Positions 24,655 through 33,669 are shown, counted from the first letter of the stretch. The stretch is 44,547 nt of DNA from Aeromonas lacus (GCF_000764665.1 NZ_JRGM01000031.1:1-44547); one strand, 5' to 3'. The notes: a model not told the origin generated them from the sequence alone. Made by a program: numbers and translations.

Positions 24655-25132
24655 CAACAGATCTCTCCTTGGCGAGCCCCGGCAACGGGCTGGGGCAAGA
24701 TAGCGAAAGCCGCGGTTTTCCCGGTCACAGATGTTATCGAGTGCGTGGATCGCCAAGCTCATCGGGATGGGCAAGAGAGAGGGATCCGGTGCAGGCCATG
24801 GTCAGTGCACAAAACATGCTCAATCGTGACTGTTGGTGAAAACGTTTGGCTTTTTGAGGGATCAATCACATCCGGATCGGGATCAGGCACAAGAAGAGGG
24901 ACAAAGGGGGCCGCCGGGCGTCTCAGATTGGTAATGGCGGTATCATTTTTGGCCACCGCCTCTCACTTTGATAGGGCTGGCTTGTGTATTGTGCCGGGCA
25001 AGGGGTCCCGCGCAGCATCTTGTTGCAGGGGCTGGCGTGATCCAAAGCAAAAAAGTTGGATGTTTTGGTGGCGCGTGAGGCTGCCGCTGGGGTAGTTTCG
25101 ATAAAACCGACACAGATCCTGAGGTCTTATCC
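24655..25132. other. Intergenic region between divergent permease and ycfP
   Basis: 478 bp without a supportable gene. It contains the permease leader, a PurR-like box, short repeats of GGATC(A/G) near 24858-24888, and the ycfP ribosome binding site (GAGG nine bases before the ATG). I found no convincing promoter hexamer pair for either gene. In E. coli nagZ lies directly upstream of ycfP; here no trace of it is seen. Confidence 0.6.
24836..24851 (-). promoter_or_regulatory. PurR-like operator upstream of the purine permease
   Basis: GTGAAAACGTTTGGCT against the PurR consensus ANGCAANCGNTTNCNT: 8 of 11 defined positions match, including the central AA-CG-TT core. Its place upstream of a purine transporter makes purine repression plausible. 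Confidence 0.4.
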
Positions 25133-25672
25133 ATGATCATCTACCTGCATGGCTTTGATGCCACCAGCCCCGGCAATCACGAGAAAGTGCTGCAGTTGCA
25201 GTTTATTGATGATGATGTGCGTTTCGTGCACTACAGCACGGTTCACCCCCGTCATGATATGAGCCACCTGCTCAAGGAAGTGAAGAAGCAGCTCGACATG
25301 AGCACAGATCCCAAGCCCCTCATCTGCGGTGTCGGACTCGGCGGCTACTGGAGCGAGCGCATCGGCTTTTTGTGCGGCATTCGTCAGGTGATCTTCAACC
25401 CCAATCTGCACCCCGAAGAGAACATGCAGGGCAAGATCGACCGGCCGGAGGAGTACGAGGATATTGGCACCAAGTGTGTAACTGAATTTCGTAAGAAAAA
25501 TTCAGGAAACTGTCTGTGCATCCTTTCCGTTCAGGATGAAGTGCGCGATAATCGGGACACTGAACGTGAATTGAAGAACTATTACGACATCGTGTGGGAT
25601 GATCGCGAGACCCATAAGTTCAAAAACATCTCGCACCATCTGCAGCGGATGAAGGCCTTCAAAGAAGCCTGA
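25133..25672 (+). CDS. ycfP: YcfP family protein (YqiA/YcfP alpha/beta-hydrolase-like)
   Basis: A 179-residue cytoplasmic protein, nearly the same as E. coli YcfP throughout: [46 protein letters not shown] and [17 protein letters not shown]. The fold is that of small alpha/beta hydrolases, but the nucleophile elbow reads GVGLGG with no Ser in the usual place, so hydrolase activity is doubtful. The function is unknown. GAGG lies nine bases before the ATG. As in E. coli, ndh follows, but nagZ does not precede it. Confidence 0.94.
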   Translation: MIIYLHGFDATSPGNHEKVLQLQFIDDDVRFVHYSTVHPRHDMSHLLKEVKKQLDMSTDPKPLICGVGLGGYWSERIGFLCGIRQVIFNPNLHPEENMQGKIDRPEEYEDIGTKCVTEFRKKNSGNCLCILSVQDEVRDNRDTERELKNYYDIVWDDRETHKFKNISHHLQRMKAFKEA

Positions 25673-25699
25673 TCCATCACGTCGACCGATTTCGTTTTA

Positions 25700-25725
25700 G
25701 GGAGCCAATGGCTCCCTTTCGTTTT
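25700..25725 (+). terminator. Terminator or attenuator between ycfP and ndh
   Basis: A 7-bp stem GGGAGCC / GGCTCCC with loop AAT, followed by TTTCGTTTT. It ends only about 22 bp before the ndh start, leaving no room for a promoter after it. Confidence 0.75.
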
Positions 25726-25747
25726 GAGGAACCGAGGAAAAATCATC

Positions 25748-27040
25748 ATGATGAATATTGTCGTTGTAGGCGGCGGCGCCGGTGGTCTGGAGCTGGCCAC
25801 CAGTCTGGGTCGCAAGCTTGGCAAGAAGAACAAGGCCAAGATCACTCTGGTCGATCGTAACCGCACCCACCTGTGGAAGCCCTTGCTGCACGAAGTAGCC
25901 ACCGGCTCCATGGACGCGGGCATCGATGCCCTGAGCTACCAGTCTCACGCCAAGAACCACGGTTTCGACTTTCAGCTCGGTACCCTGACCGATATCAAGC
26001 GCGACGAGAAACGCATCGTACTGGCTCCGATCCACGACGACAGTGGCGACATCGTGGTCAACGAGCGCGAGCTGCCTTACGACTATCTGGTGATGGCCAT
26101 CGGCTCTGTTTCCAATGACTTCAACACCAAGGGGATCAAGGACCACTGCATCTTCCTCGATAGCCCCTCCCAGGCGCATCGCTTCCACAACAGCATGATG
26201 AACCGCTTCCTGCAGTTCGCGACCGAATATAAGCCGGGCGACAAGGTGAAGATTGCCATCGTCGGCGGCGGCGCCACCGGCGTCGAGCTCTCTGCCGAGC
26301 TCTACAACGCGGTCGAGCAGCTCTATGCCTACGGCTTCAAGAACCTGACCACTGACAGCCTGAAGGTGACGCTGGTGGAAGCGGGCCCCCGCATCCTGCC
26401 GGCCCTGCCGGAGCGCATCAGCGGCGCTGCCCATCAGGAGCTGGTCAAGCTGGGTGTGGATGTGCGTACAGCCACCATGATCACCGAAGCGACTGCCGAA
26501 GGTCTGCACACCAAGGATGGCGAGCTGATTGAAGCGGATCTGATGGTGTGGGCTGCCGGTATCAAGGCACCGGATTTCATGAAGGATATCGCCGGTCTTG
26601 AGACCAACCGCATCAACCAGCTGGTGGTGAAAGAGACCCTGCAGACCACCCGTGACGAGAACATCTTCGTCATCGGTGACTGCGCCGCCTGCCCGCAGCC
26701 GGATGGCAAGTTTGTGCCGCCGCGCGCCCAGTCTGCCCACCAGATGGCCAGCCAGGCGTTCAAGAACATTCTGGCCAAGATGAACGGTGGCGAGATGAAG
26801 CCCTACCTCTACCACGACCACGGTTCGCTGGTATCCCTCAGCCGCTTCTCCACCGTGGGCAGCCTGATGGGCAACCTGATGCGCGGCTCCATGATGGTAG
26901 AGGGCTACATCGCCCGTCTGGTTTACATCTCCCTCTACCGGATGCACCAGATCGCCCTGCACGGCTACGTCAAGACCGGCCTCATCATGCTGGTGGGTCG
27001 TATCAACCGGGTACTGCGCCCGACCCTGAAGCTGCACTAA
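25748..27040 (+). CDS. ndh: NADH:quinone oxidoreductase, type II (Ndh)
   Basis: Peripheral inner-membrane flavoprotein that passes electrons from NADH to quinone without pumping protons. About 430 residues. The N-terminal FAD-binding motif is [14 protein letters not shown], and the NADH-binding Rossmann motif is [18 protein letters not shown] at about 173-190. VWAAGIKAP and the second FAD contact IFVIGDCA are present, and a C-terminal region with [15 protein letters not shown] likely binds the membrane. The ATG at 25748 is chosen, with CCGAGGAAA upstream; a second ATG follows at once, and a TTG at 25724 is unlikely. It follows ycfP as in E. coli. A terminator-like hairpin precedes it. Confidence 0.96.
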   Translation: MMNIVVVGGGAGGLELATSLGRKLGKKNKAKITLVDRNRTHLWKPLLHEVATGSMDAGIDALSYQSHAKNHGFDFQLGTLTDIKRDEKRIVLAPIHDDSGDIVVNERELPYDYLVMAIGSVSNDFNTKGIKDHCIFLDSPSQAHRFHNSMMNRFLQFATEYKPGDKVKIAIVGGGATGVELSAELYNAVEQLYAYGFKNLTTDSLKVTLVEAGPRILPALPERISGAAHQELVKLGVDVRTATMITEATAEGLHTKDGELIEADLMVWAAGIKAPDFMKDIAGLETNRINQLVVKETLQTTRDENIFVIGDCAACPQPDGKFVPPRAQSAHQMASQAFKNILAKMNGGEMKPYLYHDHGSLVSLSRFSTVGSLMGNLMRGSMMVEGYIARLVYISLYRMHQIALHGYVKTGLIMLVGRINRVLRPTLKLH

Positions 27041-27068
27041 GCCGGGATTTGGCACAATTCGGAATAGC

Positions 27069-27098
27069 AAAAGGAGAGGCCACGGCCTCTCCTTTTTT
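27069..27098. terminator. Terminator after ndh
   Basis: AAAAGGAGAGGCC / GGCCTCTCCTTTT with a minimal loop and TTTTTT at the 3' side. It lies between convergent genes and may serve both. Confidence 0.92.
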
Positions 27099-27123
27099 AT
27101 GGGCGCAGATAGGGGAAAAGGTG

Positions 27124-27768
27124 TTATTTGCCCAGATAGGTGCGATCGAAGAAGGTGTTGACCCAGTGGGGGCGGTAGATGGCCAGCACCGTCATCGCCA
27201 TGCCGTTGAGAAGGGCTTCGGGGAACAGCAGCAGCGGCCAGATGGAGAGGTAATCCGCCGTGATGATGTGCCAGGGGTAGCTGTCACTCAGCCCCATCAG
27301 CAGGGCGCTGGCTGCCACCTTGACCGAGATGGCGAGGGCGCCGCCAAGAAAGGCGGCAACGAAGATATAAACAAAGAGATGGCGCGGCAGCCAGGCCCAG
27401 GTTGCCAGAAACAGCAGCCAGCTGCTGGCCACCGGCAGGGCAATGCCAACCAGCGCCTGCCAGCCAAAGTCGGCCAGATTGGTCACGCCGAAGTAGTCGA
27501 GTACCAGCAGGGTCAGGCAGGGGGCAAGCAGTGCCAACCGCCAGCCCAGCAGCAGGGTGAGGGTGGTGAGCCCGAGAAAATGCACCTCCAGTCCGTCGTG
27601 CAGACCGGCGCGCAGCATCCAGAGCGGGATGAGGGCGATGGCGCTTCCCAGCAGCAGATGCTGATAGAGGGGATTGTCATGGAGCAGTTGCCACAGGGTG
27701 CGGCGCAGGCTGAAAGTCAGTAGCAGCAGCCAGATCAGAAGAGCGGCGAGTTGTCCTTCACTCATCAT
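27124..27768 (-). CDS. COG3235-type membrane protein (energy-coupling-factor permease-like)
   Basis: A 214-residue multi-pass membrane protein resembling the CbiM-related COG3235 family annotated as an energy-coupling-factor transporter permease. Six or more hydrophobic segments are seen, with characteristic stretches HFLGLTTLTLLLGWRLALLA and LLLFPEALLNGMAMTVLAIY. No ATPase or T-component is adjacent, so transport of a metal or vitamin is only a family-based suggestion. The start is taken at the ATG at 27768; a GTG at 27780 is possible. It is convergent with ndh, an arrangement I recall from vibrios. Confidence 0.75.
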   Translation of the reverse strand: MMSEGQLAALLIWLLLLTFSLRRTLWQLLHDNPLYQHLLLGSAIALIPLWMLRAGLHDGLEVHFLGLTTLTLLLGWRLALLAPCLTLLVLDYFGVTNLADFGWQALVGIALPVASSWLLFLATWAWLPRHLFVYIFVAAFLGGALAISVKVAASALLMGLSDSYPWHIITADYLSIWPLLLFPEALLNGMAMTVLAIYRPHWVNTFFDRTYLGK

Positions 27769-27823
27769 TCGTTCACTCACGAGGCGGTCGGATTACCCTA
27801 GGCAGCCAGAACCATGCCACCCG

Positions 27824-27854
27824 AAAACAGAGCAGGCTGACGAGTCAGCCTGCT
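27824..27854 (-). terminator. Terminator of pflA
   Basis: An 11-bp stem AGCAGGCTGAC / GTCAGCCTGCT around GA, followed on the minus strand by CTGTTTTC, just after the pflA stop codon. Confidence 0.85.
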
Positions 27855-27860
27855 TGCACA

Positions 27861-28658
27861 TCAATATTTGACGTTGTTGTGGTACTTGCCGAGGATGCCC
27901 TTGACCCGTTCCATGGTCTCCTTGCTGGGGGGCTTGATCCCGCTCAGCTCGTACGGGTCGCCCAGTACGTCCCACTTGTGTTTGCCGAGCTCGTGGTAGG
28001 GGAGCAGCTCCACCTTCTCGACGCTCTCGCCCAGCTCGGCGATGAACTGGCCCAGCCCTTCGGCGCTCTCGTCGTCATCGCTCCAGGTCGGCACCACCAC
28101 GTAGCGGATCCACATGGTCTTGCCTTTGGCCGCCAGATAGCGGGCAAACTCCAGAGTGTATCTGTTGCTGACGTGGGTCAGCGGAATGTGTTTCTCGTCA
28201 TTGATCTGTTTGATGTCAAGCAGCACCAGATCGGTCTGTTCGAGCAACTTGTCCACCTGTTCGTCGAGATGACGGACGAAGCCGTTGGTGTCGAGACAGG
28301 TGTGGATCCCTTTCTCTTTGCAGGCGGTAAAGAGTTCGGTAATGAAAGCCGGTTGCAGCATGGCTTCACCGCCGGATGCGGTCACACCACCACCGGAGGC
28401 ATTCATGAAGTGGCGATAGCTGGTGATGTCACTCATCAACTCCGGCACTGTCACTTCGCGGCCACCCTCGGTATCCCAGGTATCGCGGTTGTGGCAGTAC
28501 TTGCAGCGCATCAGGCATCCTTGCATGAATACGATAAAGCGTATTCCCGGACCGTCGACGGTACCGCAGGTTTCAACGGAATGGATCCGGCCAATGGCGC
28601 CGTGACTCTCGGCTTGTTCACTGATTTCAACGGCAGGGATCCGGTTAATGACTGACAT
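27861..28658 (-). CDS. pflA: Pyruvate formate-lyase 1-activating enzyme
   Basis: Radical SAM enzyme that installs the glycyl radical on pyruvate formate-lyase under anaerobic conditions. The ATG at 28658, with GGAG upstream, gives 265 residues; a TTG at 28670 is the outer limit. The iron-sulfur motif is CLMRCKYC (Cys48, 52, 55), preceded by [19 protein letters not shown], the PflA signature. [15 protein letters not shown] and CLDTNGFV follow, and the C-terminus [16 protein letters not shown] is typical. The N-terminal extension of about 20 residues is longer than in E. coli PflA (246 aa). pflB is not adjacent: the upstream gene is a GGDEF-EAL regulator, so pflA is expressed separately here. 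Confidence 0.95.
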   Translation of the reverse strand: MSVINRIPAVEISEQAESHGAIGRIHSVETCGTVDGPGIRFIVFMQGCLMRCKYCHNRDTWDTEGGREVTVPELMSDITSYRHFMNASGGGVTASGGEAMLQPAFITELFTACKEKGIHTCLDTNGFVRHLDEQVDKLLEQTDLVLLDIKQINDEKHIPLTHVSNRYTLEFARYLAAKGKTMWIRYVVVPTWSDDDESAEGLGQFIAELGESVEKVELLPYHELGKHKWDVLGDPYELSGIKPPSKETMERVKGILGKYHNNVKY

Positions 28659-28723
28659 AGACAACTCCAACGATTCGAGCAGGCCGTTATTTTATTACAT
28701 AAACCCCTATTGATCCTACACCT

Positions 28724-31660
28724 TTAGTCCGGCCCGTTGCCGTCCAGCAGCTGTTCCAACTCCCTGATGGTGAGCGGGCGGCTGGTGAGGAACCCTTGAT
28801 AATGCTGGCATCCCAGCTCTCGGAGAATGGCCAGTTGCGCCTCCTCCTCCACCCCTTCGGCGGTGACGGTAAAGCGGAATACCTGAGCCAGATCGAGGAT
28901 CGCCTTGACGATGGCTCGGTCCTGTTCGCTGTGCACCAGGGTCTGGATGAAGCTTCTGTCGAGCTTCACCTCATCGGCGGGCAGATCCCGCAGATAGGCG
29001 AGCGACGAGTAGCCGGTGCCAAAGTCATCGATGGAGATAAGGATGCCGAGCTCCTTGAGCTGGCGCATGCGGGCGATGCTCTCGATGCGATTCTCCAGCA
29101 CCACCGATTCGGTCACCTCCAGCAGCAGGCGGGAAGGCGGGATGCCGGTATCGCGCAGAATGTACTCCACCTGCTGGACGAAGCCCTGGGTGTGAAACTG
29201 GCGGGCGCTAACGTTGACTGACAGGTGAGGTATCTGCAGGCCGCGGTTGAGCCAGAAGCTGTATTGCGCGCAGGCGGTTTTCATCACCCAGTAGCCGATT
29301 TCGAGGATCAGGCTGGTCTCCTCGGCGATGGGGATGAACTCGCCGGGGGGCACCATGGTGCCATCGCTGCGCTGCCAGCGCAGCAGCGCCTCGACTCCCG
29401 ACAACGAGCCATTGTCGACCCGATATTGCGGCTGATAGTGCAGTTGCATCTCGTGGTGGCGCAGGGCATCGCGCAACTGGTTGGTGAGGGTGAGGCGGTT
29501 TTTCTCCTGCTCGGCCATCGCTTCGGTAAAGAAGACGTAGTTGCCCTGACCGGCGCGCTTGGCCATGTGAGTGGCCGTGTCGGCCTGCTGCATCAGGGTG
29601 AGGTGATCCATGCCGTTGCCGGCAAAGAGGCTGATCCCGACCGAAGCGCTGCAGTGCAGCTTGTGATCGGCTATCTCGAACGGAGTGCGAAACAGCCCCA
29701 TCAACTCGCGGGCGAAGTGCTCTGCCAGAATTTTGGCGGTCACCTCGCCCTGCCCGAGCTGGGTAAAGAGCAGGGCAAATTCATCCCCCGAGATGCGAGC
29801 CTGCACCAGATTGTCCTGCGGCAGCTCCTTGAAGCGGTGCACCACCGCTTGCAGCAGCAGATCGCCACAGGTATGGCCAAGGGAGTCGTTGATCGACTTG
29901 AAGTTGTCGAGATCGACCAGCAGCAATGCCCCCCACTGACCATCGGACGTCTCCAGCGTGCGCTGCAAAATGGTGTTTAGGCTACGGCGATTGTGCAGGC
30001 CGCAGAGATCGTCGTAGTAGGCGAGCTGCTCTATGTGTCTGGCCGCCTCTTTCTCCTCGGTGATGTCGTAGAAGCTGCAGATGAAGTGGCTGAGTTCCCC
30101 CCGCTCATCCTTGACGCCGCTCACCATCAGGCGCACCGGGAAGAGGTGGCCATCCTGATGCAGGCAGCGCTCCTCACCCAGCCAGAACTCCTGCTCGGCC
30201 ACGGCACGGCTAACATCCTCTTTCAGATGATCGCCGTAGTAGGTGGGGCGCAACTTGCGGATGGAGTGGCCAACTACCTCCACTTCGCCAAATCCGGTGA
30301 TGCGGGTAAAGGAGTGGTTCACCTTGAGGATGATGCCGTTGTGATCCATCACCAGCAGGCCGTCGTGGGTATTGAAGGCCACTTCGGCCAGGCGCAGGGC
30401 ATCGTCGGTGGCCAGGCGCTTGAGCTCGATGGCGGCCCGCTCGTGCTGGCTGCTCAAGAGGTCCAGCAGGGGCTCCGGATCACTCAGCGTCTCGTCGAGC
30501 AGCAGGGTGAGCTGGCCGGTTGGCGTGCCCCCGGCGTTGTGCAGCGGGATGCCGATATAGGCCCTGGCATTGAGGGCCAGCAGACGGTGCGCCTTGGGAT
30601 AACGCAGCGCCAGATCTTCCACATAGATGGCTTGCCCGTGCTGGAACAGCTCCCTGCCGGGGCCCGGATCCATCTGCAGGGGCTTGAGGGCGGAGAAGGT
30701 CTCGTCATTGAGGACGCAGCGGGGAATGATCCATAGATCCTGCCCCCGTGGCTGGAACTCGCCGATCCAGCCGGCACGTGCACCGCTGGCGGCTTTGGCC
30801 CACTGCAGCAACGTTTTGCAGTAGTCGATGCCGGTGAGCTGGTGCAGCTCGGCAGGCAGGGCGAGGTCGCTTGCGCTCTCCTCCTGCACCGGTTGCCAGT
30901 GGCCAAGCAGCTGGGCGCAGTGGCGCACCAGTTGCAGCATCTCGTCGCCAAGAGGGGTGGGGTCGAGATATTCGATGCTGAGTACGCCAAAGAGCTTGTC
31001 CTGCTCCAGCATGGCACCGTCGAGGCGCGAGCTGACGCCGGCACTGGCCAGATAGAGGTGGTTGCTCAGCATCGGCTGATGAGCTGCTTCCGAAAAGCTC
31101 AGGGATTTGCGGGTGCGCAGGGCTCGGATATAGCGGCTGTCGCCACGAATGGGATAGATGCCATCAACGCCCAAGGTAAAGACGGGAGTGAGCTGCTCGC
31201 AGCCCAGATCGCCGTTGGCCTGATAGTGCCAGAGAATGAGTCGATCAGCGCCCAGACTCTCCTTGAGGGTTTCCAGCAGGAGGGCATACTGTTGCTGGCT
31301 CGCCATCTGGCTAAGGCGCGGCAGTTGCAGTGCCAGTTCGGAGACCGGCTCCAGGTGGCGATGCTGCAGGCAGATAAGCCAGAAGCCATCCTGCTCGTGG
31401 GCGATGGCAATGTGCCAGAGCTGGCCGCCAAAGCGCAGGGAGAGTTTGCCGCCATGGCCATTGGCCAGCATCTGCTCGATGGGCTGGCGCAGTTCGGCAG
31501 GCAGCTGGGCAGGCCAGGGGGCGCGCGGTTCGTCGAGCCAGTAGAGCGGCGTTTGCATCACGTCGGTCAGGGCGACCAGCCGTTGACTGCGCAGATCCAG
31601 ACGAAAGAAAAGGGGAGTCTGGAGGGCAGGGGGAAGATGACTGAGAGCGGTAGACGACAT
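28724..31660 (-). CDS. GAF/PAS/GGDEF/EAL cyclic-di-GMP regulator
   Basis: A cytoplasmic signalling protein of 978 residues. Approximate order: an N-terminal input region with GAF-like parts (about 150-290 and 305-455), a PAS domain (about 470-590, VMDHNGIILKVNHSFTRITG), GGDEF (about 590-740) and EAL (about 745-978). The diguanylate cyclase signature is SGDEF rather than GGDEF. The EAL domain looks catalytically complete: EALLRW, SVNVSARQF, LLEVTES, DDFGTGYSSLAYL, EVKLDRSF and AEGVE. It is therefore predicted to be mainly a phosphodiesterase, with cyclase activity uncertain. No membrane helix is seen. The ATG at 31660, with AGGA upstream, is preferred to the open frame from 31771. It is divergent from the persulfide reductase gene. 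Confidence 0.9.
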   Translation of the reverse strand: MSSTALSHLPPALQTPLFFRLDLRSQRLVALTDVMQTPLYWLDEPRAPWPAQLPAELRQPIEQMLANGHGGKLSLRFGGQLWHIAIAHEQDGFWLICLQHRHLEPVSELALQLPRLSQMASQQQYALLLETLKESLGADRLILWHYQANGDLGCEQLTPVFTLGVDGIYPIRGDSRYIRALRTRKSLSFSEAAHQPMLSNHLYLASAGVSSRLDGAMLEQDKLFGVLSIEYLDPTPLGDEMLQLVRHCAQLLGHWQPVQEESASDLALPAELHQLTGIDYCKTLLQWAKAASGARAGWIGEFQPRGQDLWIIPRCVLNDETFSALKPLQMDPGPGRELFQHGQAIYVEDLALRYPKAHRLLALNARAYIGIPLHNAGGTPTGQLTLLLDETLSDPEPLLDLLSSQHERAAIELKRLATDDALRLAEVAFNTHDGLLVMDHNGIILKVNHSFTRITGFGEVEVVGHSIRKLRPTYYGDHLKEDVSRAVAEQEFWLGEERCLHQDGHLFPVRLMVSGVKDERGELSHFICSFYDITEEKEAARHIEQLAYYDDLCGLHNRRSLNTILQRTLETSDGQWGALLLVDLDNFKSINDSLGHTCGDLLLQAVVHRFKELPQDNLVQARISGDEFALLFTQLGQGEVTAKILAEHFARELMGLFRTPFEIADHKLHCSASVGISLFAGNGMDHLTLMQQADTATHMAKRAGQGNYVFFTEAMAEQEKNRLTLTNQLRDALRHHEMQLHYQPQYRVDNGSLSGVEALLRWQRSDGTMVPPGEFIPIAEETSLILEIGYWVMKTACAQYSFWLNRGLQIPHLSVNVSARQFHTQGFVQQVEYILRDTGIPPSRLLLEVTESVVLENRIESIARMRQLKELGILISIDDFGTGYSSLAYLRDLPADEVKLDRSFIQTLVHSEQDRAIVKAILDLAQVFRFTVTAEGVEEEAQLAILRELGCQHYQGFLTSRPLTIRELEQLLDGNGPD

Positions 31661-31733
31661 GAACGAACAACATCCTGTTAAGCAACCGTCGGGGCTGCAA
31701 GAATACTGCAAAATCGAGGGAAACAAAATTTCA

Positions 31734-31763
31734 TTGAAATCTAAATTAGGGATTGCTAATTTA
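31734..31763 (+). promoter_or_regulatory. Promoter with overlapping perfect palindromic operator
   Basis: TTGAAA (31734-31739), 17 bp, TAATTT (31757-31762). A perfect 8-bp inverted repeat TAAATTAG / CTAATTTA separated by 6 bp (31742-31763) covers the spacer and the -10. This geometry is typical of repressor control. The regulator is not encoded nearby and cannot be named. Confidence 0.7.
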
Positions 31764-31795
31764 TTGGCCATTATCTTCTAGGAGGAGTCTTGCAG

Positions 31796-33484
31796 ATGAA
31801 ACGGATCCTGATTATCGGTGGGGTTGCGGGGGGCGCATCGGCGGCCGCCAGAGCACGCCGGCTGAGCGAAGAGGCGGAGATCGTGATGTTCGAGCGGGGC
31901 GAGTTTGTCAGCTTTGCCAACTGCGGTCTGCCCTACCACATCGGGGGGGATATCCTCAATCGGGATGCCTTGCTGCTGCAGACTCCCCAGAGTTTCAAAC
32001 GCCGTTTCAACGTCGATGTGCGAGTCTTCCACGATGTGATCGAGATAGACAGGGCAGGCAAGACATTGCTGGTGCGCAACCTGCAAACCGGTGAAGAGCA
32101 GCGCGAACCCTATGACGTGCTGCTGCTGAGCCCGGGCGCCGCGCCGATCCGGCCGCCTTTTCCCGGTATCGATAGCCCCCGGGTGCATACCTTGCGCAAT
32201 ATCCCCGACATGGACCGGATTCTGGCCTCTCTTCACCACGATCAACCGCGCCACGTCACCGTGGTGGGCGGCGGCTTTATCGGGCTGGAGATGATGGAGG
32301 CGCTGCACCAGCGCAAGCTGGATGTCACCTTGCTGGAGCTCTCCGATCAGGTAATGGCGCCGGTGGACAGGGAGATGGCCAATATGCTCCATGCCCGCAT
32401 TCGTGAAGAGGGGATCGATCTGCGCCTGCGCACCGGCCTCGCTGCCATCGAGAGTCTGTATCTGCCTGCCGAGAAAACCGCCGCTGTGGCTACCGCCAAC
32501 AGCGGTGGCCTGCGTCTGGTCCTCAATGATGGTTCACATCTTGATACCGGCTTGCTGATCCTCGCCATCGGCGTCAAACCGGAAACCCTGCTCGCCGCCA
32601 AGGCCGGGCTGGAGCTGGGGCCGCGCGGCGGCATCAAGGTGGATGCAGGCATGCGCACCTCGGATCCCTTTATCTATGCGGTGGGGGATGCGGTAGAAGA
32701 GATTGACTTCGTCACCGGCGAATCTGTGCTGATCCCGCTGGCGGGCCCAGCCAACCGGCAGGGGCGCATTGCCGCCGACAATATGCTGGGCCGAGCCGAA
32801 ACCTATAAGAAGACTCAGGGTACTGCTATCTGCAAGCTGTTCGATCTGGCGGTGGCGAGCACCGGGCTCAACGAAAAACGGCTGGTACAGCTGGGGCTGC
32901 CGTTCGAGAAGGTCTATGTCCACCCGGGCAGCCACGCCGGTTACTACCCGGGCGCGCATCCGGTCAGCCTCAAGCTGCTGTTTGCCCCGGATGGCAAGAT
33001 TTACGGTGCCCAGGCGGTGGGCAAGGATGGCATCGACAAGCGCATCGACGTGCTGGCTGTGGCCCAGCGCGCCGGTCTCACCGTGTTTGACCTGCAGGAT
33101 CTGGAGCTCACCTATGCGCCGCCCTTTGGCTCGGCCAAGGATGTGATCAACATGGCCGGGTTCGTGGCGAGCAATCACCTGAAGGGGGATACCCTGCTCT
33201 GCCACGTGGCCGAGGTGCAGGCTCGCAATCCTCACCAGCAAGTAGTGGATGTACGCAACGGCCCCGAACTCGACAAGCTGGGCCGCATTCCGGGTGCCAT
33301 GCATATTCCGCTCGACGAGCTGCGCAGCCGTCTGCACGAGTTGCCCAAAGAGAAGGAGCTGCTTATCAGCTGTCAGGTCGGGCTGCGCGGTCACGTCGCT
33401 TGCCGCCTGCTGAGCCAGCACGGCTTCAAGGTGAAGAACCTCTCCGGCGGCTTTAAAACCTGGCAGATGGCTACTGCCGAGTAA
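31796..33484 (+). CDS. CoA-disulfide/persulfide reductase with C-terminal rhodanese domain
   Basis: FAD- and NAD(P)H-dependent flavoenzyme of 562 residues. FAD motif IIGGVAGGASAAARARR at the N-terminus, single redox-active Cys43 in SFANCGLPYHIGG, NAD(P)H motif VVGGGFIGLEM at about 160, and YAVGDAVE for the flavin. The C-terminal rhodanese domain carries Cys526 in ISCQVGLRG. This is the CoADR-RHD architecture of NADH-dependent persulfide reductases such as the Shewanella Npsr enzyme, which reduce CoA persulfide or polysulfide and release sulfide. An AGGAGG lies ten bases before the ATG at 31796. A perfect palindrome overlaps the promoter, and a terminator follows. It is divergent from the c-di-GMP gene. 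Substrate preference is inferred from architecture. Confidence 0.92.
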   Translation: MKRILIIGGVAGGASAAARARRLSEEAEIVMFERGEFVSFANCGLPYHIGGDILNRDALLLQTPQSFKRRFNVDVRVFHDVIEIDRAGKTLLVRNLQTGEEQREPYDVLLLSPGAAPIRPPFPGIDSPRVHTLRNIPDMDRILASLHHDQPRHVTVVGGGFIGLEMMEALHQRKLDVTLLELSDQVMAPVDREMANMLHARIREEGIDLRLRTGLAAIESLYLPAEKTAAVATANSGGLRLVLNDGSHLDTGLLILAIGVKPETLLAAKAGLELGPRGGIKVDAGMRTSDPFIYAVGDAVEEIDFVTGESVLIPLAGPANRQGRIAADNMLGRAETYKKTQGTAICKLFDLAVASTGLNEKRLVQLGLPFEKVYVHPGSHAGYYPGAHPVSLKLLFAPDGKIYGAQAVGKDGIDKRIDVLAVAQRAGLTVFDLQDLELTYAPPFGSAKDVINMAGFVASNHLKGDTLLCHVAEVQARNPHQQVVDVRNGPELDKLGRIPGAMHIPLDELRSRLHELPKEKELLISCQVGLRGHVACRLLSQHGFKVKNLSGGFKTWQMATAE

Positions 33485-33503
33485 CCCCTTTCTGTGCCTG
33501 TTT

Positions 33504-33547
33504 GCCCCTCTCCCTTGTGCGCGCAAGATGAGGGGCTTTTTCTTTTT
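33504..33547 (+). terminator. Terminator of the persulfide reductase gene
   Basis: Outer stem GCCCCTC / GAGGGGC (33504-33510 and 33530-33536), with an inner CTTG / CAAG pairing, is followed by TTTTTCTTTTT. It lies 20 bp after the stop codon. Confidence 0.88.
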
Positions 33548-33635
33548 GCCGCCCGGCGCCATTTCGCCGCATTTTTTTCTCTCTGCGAGACAAAATTAAC
33601 GTTTTGTTCATGGGGGGAGTGCTATAACCCTGCCT

Positions 33636-33650
33636 CGTTCACGGTGAACG
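33636..33650 (+). promoter_or_regulatory. Palindrome upstream of dedA-like gene
   Basis: CGTTCAC-G-GTGAACG, a perfect 7-bp inverted repeat around one base. It lies about 20 bp before the start codon and 8 bp after a possible -10 (TATAAC at 33623). It could be an operator or a leader hairpin. Confidence 0.4.
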
Positions 33651-33669
33651 TTGTGGTAGGGAGTAAGAG

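Noticed and set aside
24849..24862. FNR-like box TTGAGGGATCAA upstream of ycfP
   Set aside because: The arms are two bases too close for the FNR consensus TTGAT-N4-ATCAA.
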